Shown here: in pieces, positions 1 to 6,144 of the stretch
Position numbering within the stretch: position 1 is the first letter of the stretch
Layout: every line of letters starts with the position of its first letter
NCBI GenBank assembly: GCA_964354865.1
Contig: CAYHBN010000064.1
Location: 1-8,505 of the forward strand
From: JAHFJU01 sp964354865
GTDB taxonomy: Bacteria; Patescibacteriota; Gracilibacteria; UBA1369; UM-FILTER-53-11
Length of the DNA: 8,505 nucleotides
Reading direction: 5' to 3'
Notes under the pieces: model-generated
What the model was told of the DNA's origin: nothing
Database searches by the model: none
Seen by the model: the letters and a program-made list of their open reading frames with translations, nothing else
Position numbers and translations under genes: made by a program

Positions 1-3000
1 AAAAATGGTGCAGATAAACATCGAGATTTAAAAGTAACGTTGTATGAGTTGACGAAGCAACAGTTGAATGTGGATTTTATTCGAGCCGGAAATACGGTGG
101 AGATTGTGAATGGAGAAATTATTTTTTATAAAGGCAATGGTGATGAGTTGGCGCGTTATTTGTTGAGGCAAGGTACTGCCGCAGGAGAGGTGAAAAAAGT
201 TAAACCAGTAGTTCCCCTTGTTGTAAAAAAGACCCCGCCTGTTGTAGCGAGAAAGCCCACGCCTGTGGATACTCCGCTGGTAATTGTAAAACGTGCGAAG
301 CCTCGTCCTATTGTTGAAGATGATGAGCCGGCTGCGCCTCTTCCAATAGCGAAAGCTCCCAAGCCAGTCGCAGAGACACCTAAGCCAAAACCAGTTGCAG
401 CCCCTGCTCCGGCATCTGTTGCGAAAGTCGAACCAGAAGCGCCAGTTAAGCCTAACCCTAATGTTGTTAACCAGGCCAAGCCAACTCCTGCTCAGGCATA
501 TGAGTTAACCGCACCCGTTGCTGACGTCGATGGTAGTTTTACCGTTACTATGGATCCACCTGCGCCAAAGAAGCCGGCGTCATCAGAGCCTTTAGAGGTT
601 GCAGAAGAGCCCGCGCCAGTAGTAGTTTCTGCACCAGCCGATGATGGTAGTACAATTACCGTTGCTTTAGATCCTGCAGTGACCGCAGAACTCCCACACG
701 CTGAACCGGCTGTATTTGAACCAGTTGAGCCAGTACCAGTTGCTCCAGCAATTGCATCGCCGCCGCCACCGTCGTTGCCAGCTCCGGGAGCTTCGCCGCC
801 CCCAGCACCTGCAACTGCAGGGCCAAGTGCAATACCTATGGGAATGTTCGACCGAGTGGCATTAATAAATAAGATTGCTAATGGTGATTATATTAAGGCA
901 GGGATATTGGATCTTACCGATCTAACGACGCTTGATAAGGAAGGTGCAGAGGCGTTAGCAAAAGCTCCTCAACTGAAGTCATTATGGTTGAACGGCCTAA
1001 CGACGTTTGATACGGAAGTAGCAGAGGTGTTAGCAAAAGCACCTCAGCTTAAGTACTTAGCGTTGAACGGCCTAACAACGTTGGATAAGGGTGTAGCAGA
1101 GGTGTTAGCAAAAGCACCTCAGCTTAAGGCCTTACGGTTGAACGGCCTAACAACGTTGGATAAGGGTGTAGCAGAGGCGTTAGCAAAAGCACCTCAGCTT
1201 ATGGACTTAGATTTGAACGACCTAACAACGTTGGATAAGGGTGTAGCAGAGGCGTTAGTAAAAGCACCTCAGCTGACGTCATTGTTTTTGAACGGCCTAA
1301 CGACGTTGGATACGGAAGTAGCAGAGGTGTTAGCAAAAGCACCTCAGCTTAGGAGGGTTTTTCTTAAGGATACGCATCTGAGTAAAAGCGATCTAGCCTC
1401 GCTCGCTGGGTTAGCACCGTCGGTTGAAACACCAAGTGTTTCTTCGCAACAAGCCCCAGCCGTAGCACCAGCTCTTTCGAGCGAAGCGCCCGCACAAGCC
1501 GAGCCTGTCACGGCCGCTCCGGCTGCGATACCTTCTGCGGTAGCTGAACCAGCGCCGACAGTCGAGGCAGTTCCCCTTGTTGCATCTGAACGAAAAAATA
1601 TAACACCACCGTTTGTAACCAGCGGTGATTTCAATAAATATGCAGAGCCTCTAACGGAAGAAGACATTGAATGGTGTAAAGCGAAATTCGCTGCACTTGC
1701 TACAGACTATAATGCTGACTCGGGTGGAGGTGAGAATGCACATGTGTTTAACAAAATGATTGAAGAGATTAAGAAAAATACGACACTAAAGGGATCTTTG
1801 AGATCCGATTATAATTATGGTGATCCAGACAAATCTTTAATGAGTGGTCATGATAGAAACCAAGATCGAAAATTTGTTCAGTGGATTTTAGAAAATCAAC
1901 AAACTAACGAGCGGACGCATCTTAATGCGCTTATTTGGCTCAGTGATTCTTATTATTCGAGAGCTGGCGATACAGAAGCTGAGCGCGCACCTGATTTTAG
2001 CGCAGAAAAAGGTCGCGCATTTGCCGAAATGGCCCTTTATGAACTCGACAACGATCCGAAACTAAAAAATGGAGACGCATTTAAGCATACCGATCAAACA
2101 TACGAGGTTAAAAAATCTTATGCGGCAAGTTTGCGTGCGTACGGTTTGGCCGCAGATGGCTACCAAATGGCAGCTGCAAAACAATATAAGGAATTGGCTG
2201 TCGTACCAAAAAATGAGCATTTTACGAACGATATTGATTACCAGAGACGTAACGAATATTTTAACTTTGCAGCACAGTCGAATGATCCCGCCATTCTAAA
2301 AGAGGCAAAGAATATTGCCGTACAATTTTTAGATGTTTGGCAACACCTTTCGGCCATGTCTGTGATTCGTGAATGGTGGAAAATTGCTTCAGATGAAGAA
2401 CGTGTGGCTGAACTGCCAAAACTTCTCAGAATCAGCCAAAGCGATTTAGATGTTTTTGCTAGAAACCCAAAGACTGCAATCGAGTTTTCCAAAATTATGA
2501 CAGGTAAAACGACACCATTCGATAAAGCTCCCGGAAATGTCGACCTTAATCGCGCATACTGGCTTCTAGATATTGCATCTCTGTACTCAATGAAAAAACA
2601 AAACTTGGAGCATAAAAAAGAGCTCTATAGAGAAGCATATGATATTTTTAAAGCTCATTACTACACTGATAACCATGTATTAACTGCATTACAGGATATG
2701 GCTGCAACAATTAACCAGCAGTTTTACAATTCTACGACGTTCCTTCGTGGCGGCGAACGTGGTGTACAGATTAAAGAAAAGCCTAATAAGAAAGGTGAGC
2801 GTACCTTTGTGGTTGATTTGGATTATCTCTTTTTCGACAGCGAACGGCAAATTGCGATTGCTCAATATGTTAATAAGGAGACACATGAGTTCGGTAAAGC
2901 ACTCGTGTTGAGCATAGGTAAAGAGGGTCGAGTGAGCGGAACGGACACACTACCGAATGAAGAGCCAATCGATCTGATTAACAGCGATGGAGACCCGGTT

Positions 3001-3459
3001 TATTTTGATCCAACACTCAAAAAGCTCGTTGCAATAAAAGAAGGAATGCCTACGCCGCTTGAAGTTCAGACAAAAAGCTTCGCCCAAGATTTGGAGAGCT
3101 TTTATCACCAGAAGGTCACCATAGATACTCAGCTATATAACGGCAATTTTTTTAGTTTTAACCTCAAATTCGAATCGCCGGTTTCATCACTTGCAACAGG
3201 TGCATGGAAAGATAAACGTAATAGAAAAGATTTACAAGTAGGTCCGTTAGAAGCAATATTCCTTAGTACAAGTGACGGTAAGTTGAGTTTTGAGCTGAGC
3301 TCGTCATTGGGATCTAAGAATTATAATCAACAAGGATTTATTAATATTCATCGTGAAATGCAGCCACACACATTTGATGATGCATACGAGTTAATCACTG
3401 GCCAAAAGAGGCCAGAAGTACAAAATACAACGATAGAAATTAATACGATGCCAAACTAG
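1..3459 (+). CDS. Large LRR protein with Ala/Pro-rich linkers, 5'-partial; function unknown
   Basis: The reading frame is open from the first base, so the gene probably begins outside the window. An in-frame TTG at 40 is the first possible start, but it has no SD sequence and the 13 codons before it are also open. Numbering residues from that TTG, the visible parts are: a short mixed region (1-55); an Ala/Pro/Val-rich, low-complexity linker (about 56-265); six 25-residue leucine-rich repeats (about 298-447) with core LTTLD-x2-VAE-x-LAKAPQL; a second Ala/Pro-rich linker (about 463-515); and a C-terminal region of about 600 residues (520-1139), rich in predicted helix at first and apparently strand-rich from about 905. 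I recognise no family for the C-terminal part and see no membrane helix in the visible portion. Only one Cys is present (in EWCKAK). LRR blocks held between flexible Pro/Ala linkers suggest a protein-binding, possibly surface or secreted protein, but any signal peptide would lie outside the window. The stop TAG overlaps the stop of the convergent gene. Confidence 0.85.
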   Translation, partial: KNGADKHRDLKVTLYELTKQQLNVDFIRAGNTVEIVNGEIIFYKGNGDELARYLLRQGTAAGEVKKVKPVVPLVVKKTPPVVARKPTPVDTPLVIVKRAKPRPIVEDDEPAAPLPIAKAPKPVAETPKPKPVAAPAPASVAKVEPEAPVKPNPNVVNQAKPTPAQAYELTAPVADVDGSFTVTMDPPAPKKPASSEPLEVAEEPAPVVVSAPADDGSTITVALDPAVTAELPHAEPAVFEPVEPVPVAPAIASPPPPSLPAPGASPPPAPATAGPSAIPMGMFDRVALINKIANGDYIKAGILDLTDLTTLDKEGAEALAKAPQLKSLWLNGLTTFDTEVAEVLAKAPQLKYLALNGLTTLDKGVAEVLAKAPQLKALRLNGLTTLDKGVAEALAKAPQLMDLDLNDLTTLDKGVAEALVKAPQLTSLFLNGLTTLDTEVAEVLAKAPQLRRVFLKDTHLSKSDLASLAGLAPSVETPSVSSQQAPAVAPALSSEAPAQAEPVTAAPAAIPSAVAEPAPTVEAVPLVASERKNITPPFVTSGDFNKYAEPLTEEDIEWCKAKFAALATDYNADSGGGENAHVFNKMIEEIKKNTTLKGSLRSDYNYGDPDKSLMSGHDRNQDRKFVQWILENQQTNERTHLNALIWLSDSYYSRAGDTEAERAPDFSAEKGRAFAEMALYELDNDPKLKNGDAFKHTDQTYEVKKSYAASLRAYGLAADGYQMAAAKQYKELAVVPKNEHFTNDIDYQRRNEYFNFAAQSNDPAILKEAKNIAVQFLDVWQHLSAMSVIREWWKIASDEERVAELPKLLRISQSDLDVFARNPKTAIEFSKIMTGKTTPFDKAPGNVDLNRAYWLLDIASLYSMKKQNLEHKKELYREAYDIFKAHYYTDNHVLTALQDMAATINQQFYNSTTFLRGGERGVQIKEKPNKKGERTFVVDLDYLFFDSERQIAIAQYVNKETHEFGKALVLSIGKEGRVSGTDTLPNEEPIDLINSDGDPVYFDPTLKKLVAIKEGMPTPLEVQTKSFAQDLESFYHQKVTIDTQLYNGNFFSFNLKFESPVSSLATGAWKDKRNRKDLQVGPLEAIFLSTSDGKLSFELSSSLGSKNYNQQGFINIHREMQPHTFDDAYELITGQKRPEVQNTTIEINTMPN
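529..675 (+). repeat. Diverged internal repeat in the Ala/Pro linker
   Basis: Two copies of a strand-like motif sit 114 bp (38 codons) apart inside the low-complexity linker of the large LRR gene: DGSFTVTMDP encoded at 529-558 and DGSTITVALDP at 643-675. Both begin with the identical nine bases GATGGTAGT and are followed by Pro/Ala/Glu-rich sequence. This suggests an old 38-codon duplication. The motifs could be short binding or strand-forming segments, but no function can be assigned. Confidence 0.55.
931..1380 (+). repeat. Six tandem 75-bp units encoding leucine-rich repeats
   Basis: Units begin at 931, 1006, 1081, 1156, 1231 and 1306, exactly 75 bp (25 codons) apart and in frame. By eye the third and fourth units differ at 7 of 75 bases, much closer than is needed to preserve LRR structure. 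Two subtypes exist: D-T-E-V units (second and sixth) and D-K-G-V units (third to fifth). The first unit (D-K-E-G) and the end of the sixth diverge, as expected for the edges of an array. The protein pattern (L-x-L-N-G-L-T-T-L-D-x2-V-A-E-x-L-A-K) recalls the LxGLTxL-type repeats common in Planctomycetes and other environmental bacteria, as I remember them. Confidence 0.93.
3398..3415. other. Perfect 6-bp inverted repeat near the end of the LRR gene
   Basis: CTGGCC and GGCCAG flank a six-base loop (AAAAGA), 42 bases before the stop of the LRR gene. No T-run follows on either strand, so it is not a canonical intrinsic terminator. It could slow RNA polymerase or be chance, since it lies inside coding sequence. 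Confidence 0.4.
3456..3459. other. Shared CTAG: overlapping stops of convergent genes
   Basis: The palindrome CTAG supplies TAG to the plus-strand LRR gene (3457-3459) and TAG to the minus-strand DUF5671 gene (complement of 3456-3458). The genes therefore overlap tail to tail by four bases, with no space for a terminator between them. Confidence 0.9.
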
Positions 3460-4412
3460 CGTACCACTGGCACACTATACAGCGACTTGTCGCTGTCGTT
3501 CGGGTACTGGTCCTTCATTTCGAAGGTATAGCAATGGCGGCCGGCTGGGTGATCCCATGAAATGCTTGCCCCATATGGTTCGCGGTATGGAGTAGCACCC
3601 TTGATTGCCGATGTTGTATCGGTAGGCAGCCCGAATGTCGCGCATAGTTCGTATTTTTTGGTGTCGATAACGCGATATTCGTATGGTGTCTTTGTTTCAG
3701 GATCAATGGGCAATTTGTAGTTATCCAGTTTTGATAATTCGTCTAAAGAGGCAGGTAGTCGTGAGTTTGAATTCCAAAATGCGTTAATAGGATTTGAAGA
3801 AATTTCATTCACATTATTTACCCTCATTTCATCGAGTCGGTTAATACGTCGTGTGCTTGGTGATCCTGCCAAAACAAGTCCCCAGACAACGGTTCCAATA
3901 ACGAGAAGTGCAGCCCCGATAGCCAGTTTTTTTGAAGGAGGAGAGTCTGGACCACGTTTGATTTCATACCAAAAATACCCGCCAACACCTAATGCGGTAA
4001 CGAGTGCAATCAGTACTTTTAGAATAAATCGAAGTGTAATTTCTCCGTCTAAGAAGTAATTAATAAGCGTAATAAAGTCTACAATAAGGGCAACCGCAGA
4101 TATAAAGAGTGTGAGGTAAATGAAGAATTTTCGAAGCCCAAACTCTACTTTCTCGGTATTCGCATTCAAATCTTTTCGTATAAACCAGGCAATACCCAAG
4201 TAGACCGGAAACAGCACAATCATCGACGCGAGTTGAGACCGAATTCCATCGGCAAAATATTCGTAACCGCTCAAAACATCGGGAAACATTTCGTTAACAT
4301 AGCTAAAGGTCAGCCACACAAAGTCAAAGATCAAAAAGTAAAACGTTCCACCCATGAGCAGATACAAAAAGAAATCACGGGTTGCCGATTTGTGGGGATT
4401 GAGGAGAGACAT
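3456..4412 (-). CDS. DUF5671-type membrane protein with pseudopilin-like C-terminal domain
   Basis: This is a 318-residue membrane protein. Hydrophobic segments lie at about 14-38, 60-78, 96-120, 128-149 and 163-183, followed by a soluble domain (184-318) that is probably outside the membrane. The N-terminal start (ATRDFFLYLLMGGTFYFLIF) and the helix layout match my memory of DUF5671 proteins, which are common in Patescibacteria. The tail begins with a helix (GSPSTRRINRLDEMRVNNVNEI), then R-L-P-x-S-L-x-E-L and P-I-D-P-E-T-x-T-P-Y-E-Y, which is the pattern of pseudopilin-like C-terminal domains in this phylum. Cys257 and Cys294 could form a disulfide. The function is unknown; a sensor or envelope role is only a guess. 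The ATG at 4412 is not preceded by an SD sequence; a C-rich tract (C6-T-C6) touches the start codon. It lies 56 bp downstream of the ThDP enzyme gene on the same strand and could be co-transcribed with it. Confidence 0.85.
   Translation of the reverse strand: MSLLNPHKSATRDFFLYLLMGGTFYFLIFDFVWLTFSYVNEMFPDVLSGYEYFADGIRSQLASMIVLFPVYLGIAWFIRKDLNANTEKVEFGLRKFFIYLTLFISAVALIVDFITLINYFLDGEITLRFILKVLIALVTALGVGGYFWYEIKRGPDSPPSKKLAIGAALLVIGTVVWGLVLAGSPSTRRINRLDEMRVNNVNEISSNPINAFWNSNSRLPASLDELSKLDNYKLPIDPETKTPYEYRVIDTKKYELCATFGLPTDTTSAIKGATPYREPYGASISWDHPAGRHCYTFEMKDQYPNDSDKSLYSVPVVR
3461..3507. other. Nested hairpin just past the LRR gene stop
   Basis: A 7-bp perfect inner stem, CAGCGAC/GTCGCTG (3480-3486 with 3489-3495), is nested in a possible outer stem GTACC/GGTAC (3461-3465 with 3503-3507). 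It begins just after the LRR gene stop, but inside the last codons of the convergent DUF5671 gene. It lacks a U-tract in either direction. It is the best candidate for a transcription-end or RNA 3'-protecting structure for the LRR gene, but the evidence is only the base pairing. Confidence 0.35.
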
Positions 4413-4425
4413 GGGGGGAGGGGGG
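4413..4425 (-). other. C6-T-C6 tract abutting the DUF5671 start codon
   Basis: On the plus strand this reads G6-A-G6; on the coding strand it is a pyrimidine tract directly before ATG, where an SD sequence would be expected. Homopolymer runs of six can slip during replication. G-rich DNA of this kind can also form quadruplex-like structures, although only two long G-runs are adjacent here. The function is unproven. Confidence 0.6.
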
Positions 4426-4440
4426 TTAGAAGGAGATTTT

Positions 4441-4464
4441 TAGATGAGTTAGATGGGATAGATG
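4441..4464. repeat. Three TAGATG direct repeats with 9-bp period
   Basis: TAGATG occurs at 4441-4446, 4450-4455 and 4459-4464 on the plus strand (CATCTA on the minus strand), one start every 9 bp. They lie in the 56-bp gap between the ThDP enzyme stop and the DUF5671 start. The intervening triplets differ (AGT, GGA). They could be a small operator or a remnant of a tandem duplication. Confidence 0.6.
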
Positions 4465-4468
4465 TTGC

Positions 4469-6121
4469 TCACATGGGGCACACTAATCCACCTAATTTAT
4501 TCGTCAGTTCAAAGTTCTCGCTATAATCTACCGGCACATCGACGATGACAACGTCGTTCATTGCGAGCGCTTTTTTAAGAGTAGGCATGAGTTCTTCAGC
4601 ACTATTAACACGTAATCCCGTACAGCCAAAACTCTCGGCATATTTAATAAAATCAGGGTTTTTAAAATCCATTGCAAAGCTTGGTCCGCCGTAATAGTTA
4701 ATTTGTTTCCACTCGATCATTCCGTACTTTGAGTCGTTGAAAATCAAAATAACAAAGGCAAGGCCGAGTCGTTTTGCCGTCTCAATTTCTTGGCTGTTCA
4801 TCAAAAATCCACCATCACCCATGACAGCTACAACTTTTCTTTCAGGGTGAACTAATTTTGCGGCAACCGCTCCGGGAAGCGCGATTCCCATCGTCGCGAA
4901 TCCATTAGAAATAAGAACTGTGTTTGGTTGATACGCGGGGTAAATACGCGCAGTCCAAATTTTATGCATACCAACATCGCTCAACACAATATCTTCGTCG
5001 TTCATAACATGTCGTAAATCGTAGAGGATTTTTTGCGGCTTGATAGGGAATGCCGTTGAGTCTTTGTGGACGCGATACTCTTCTTGGTGAATTGCTTTCA
5101 GCTTTTCGAGGTAGGGAAACTCCTTTTTAAATCCTGTTAATTCAGTTAATTCGTCGAGCGTTGCTTTAATGTCGCCAATTAATTCAACATCGGGAGTGTA
5201 ATAAGCATCGACTTCGGCAGGTTGAGAGTCTATGTGAATGATTTTTTTATTGTTTTCTTCATTCCAGAATTTCGGTGCGTATTCGGCAAAGTCGTAGCCG
5301 ATTGTAATAATGAGTTCTGCTTGGTCGAATCCACATATCGCAAAATCTTTTTTCTGAAGCCCGATTGTGGCAATAAACAAATCGTTGCGAGCGGGCATTG
5401 CTCCTTTTGCCATAAACGTATTAGCCACTGAAATGTTGTTTTTTTCTGCGAATTTTACGAGTGAATCGCTTGCCTTTGCACGAATGACTCCATTGCCGGC
5501 AAGAATTATTACCTTGCTTGCGTTTTTAATAAGCTCAATCGCTTTTTTATAGTGAGAAGGGTGCGCATGTGAAACCGGAGGTGGCCCTGCTTTGAGAGGC
5601 TTTAATTCGTGGCCATCGGTAAGATCTTGCCCCGCAATTGCTTCGGAAAGTTCAATATGAGTTGCTCCCGGTTTTTCGAGCTCTGCTACTCGAAAGGCTT
5701 TTCGCACAACTTCGGGAATTACTTCTTCATGAATCACGCGAGTATTCCACTTTGTAATCGGGCGAAACATTTGTACCACGTCGATATATTGGTGGCTCTC
5801 TTTGTGTTCATTGCGCATATCAGCTTGGCCGGTAATGGCAACAACGGGAGCACGATCCATATTCGCATCTGCAACACCGGTAATAAGATTTGTTGCGCCG
5901 GGACCAAGGGTTGCTAAACACACTCCTGCACGACCGGTTAAGCGCCCGTATACGTCTGCCATAAAGGCTGCGCCTTGTTCGTGACGTGTGACGACGAAAT
6001 TAATTGATGAAGTGCGCAGCGCTTGCACAAAATCCAAATTCTCTTCGCCGGGAAGGCCGAAAATATAGCGAACTCCTTCATTTTCTAAACAGCGAACAAA
6101 AAGGTCTGAGGCGGTTTGCAT
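4469..6121 (-). CDS. ThDP-dependent enzyme of the acetolactate synthase large-subunit family; possible 2-oxoglutarate decarboxylase
   Basis: At 550 residues this is full length for the family. The N-terminal Pyr domain carries FGLPGEENLD (21-30) and the catalytic Glu48 in RHEQGAAFMA; LATLGPGATNL (69-79) follows. The middle domain includes TIGYDFAEYAPKFWN (273-287), close to the catabolic AlsS version. The C-terminal PP domain has the ThDP/Mg motif GDGG (435-438) through N462-D463, then YGMIEWKQ. The anabolic AHAS pattern G-M-V-x-x-W is changed to G-M-I-x-W. The protein ends with VDVPVDYSEN. The textbook reaction is two pyruvate to 2-acetolactate plus CO2. No regulatory subunit (ilvN), ilvC, ilvD or acetolactate decarboxylase gene is adjacent. 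The 5' neighbour is instead a GabD1-like dehydrogenase 23 bp away, a pairing known from cyanobacterial 2-oxoglutarate decarboxylase. Family membership is secure; substrate is not. The start ATG has no SD, and an extended -10 lies just upstream. Confidence 0.93.
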   Translation of the reverse strand: MQTASDLFVRCLENEGVRYIFGLPGEENLDFVQALRTSSINFVVTRHEQGAAFMADVYGRLTGRAGVCLATLGPGATNLITGVADANMDRAPVVAITGQADMRNEHKESHQYIDVVQMFRPITKWNTRVIHEEVIPEVVRKAFRVAELEKPGATHIELSEAIAGQDLTDGHELKPLKAGPPPVSHAHPSHYKKAIELIKNASKVIILAGNGVIRAKASDSLVKFAEKNNISVANTFMAKGAMPARNDLFIATIGLQKKDFAICGFDQAELIITIGYDFAEYAPKFWNEENNKKIIHIDSQPAEVDAYYTPDVELIGDIKATLDELTELTGFKKEFPYLEKLKAIHQEEYRVHKDSTAFPIKPQKILYDLRHVMNDEDIVLSDVGMHKIWTARIYPAYQPNTVLISNGFATMGIALPGAVAAKLVHPERKVVAVMGDGGFLMNSQEIETAKRLGLAFVILIFNDSKYGMIEWKQINYYGGPSFAMDFKNPDFIKYAESFGCTGLRVNSAEELMPTLKKALAMNDVVIVDVPVDYSENFELTNKLGGLVCPM

Positions 6122-6131
6122 AGTGTCTTCG

Positions 6132-6140
6132 ATTATACCA
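6132..6140 (-). promoter_or_regulatory. Extended -10 promoter before the ThDP enzyme gene
   Basis: On the minus strand TGGTATAAT is a perfect TGn-TATAAT extended -10, located in the 23-bp gap after the aldehyde dehydrogenase stop. No clear TTGACA-like -35 is seen, which extended -10 promoters can tolerate. Ten bases separate the hexamer from ATG, so transcription starting about 7 bases downstream would give a leader of roughly 3 nt. The ThDP gene could therefore be transcribed separately from its upstream neighbour. Confidence 0.65.
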
Positions 6141-6144
6141 CTTT

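Noticed and set aside
40..42. TTG as the real start of the large LRR gene
   Set aside because: The frame is open from base 1, there is no SD before TTG, and the protein begins mid-domain; a start upstream of the window is more likely.
156..479. 107-residue minus-strand open frame opposite the first Ala/Pro linker
   Set aside because: Low-complexity Gly/Ala/Thr translation that mirrors the GC-rich Ala/Pro codons of the sense gene; no start signals.
1344..1667. 107-residue minus-strand open frame opposite the second Ala/Pro linker
   Set aside because: Same compositional shadow effect; no family resemblance.
4394..4425. Canonical G-quadruplex on the plus strand
   Set aside because: The G-runs (G4, G6, G6) include a 15-base loop and a single-base spacer, so the usual four-tract pattern with short loops is not met.
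4233..4526. 97-residue plus-strand frame across the DUF5671 start and the ThDP gene end
   Set aside because: Mostly antisense to two well supported genes, no recognisable protein features; the AAGGAG at 4430-4435 precedes only a two-codon frame.
5609..5917. 102-residue plus-strand frame opposite the ThDP enzyme
   Set aside because: Antisense shadow of a conserved gene with intact motifs; no supporting signal.
4469..6121. Anabolic branched-chain amino acid operon (ilvBN)
   Set aside because: No small subunit, ilvC or ilvD is adjacent, and the C-terminal motif spacing differs from anabolic AHAS; an isolated or catabolic-type enzyme fits better.
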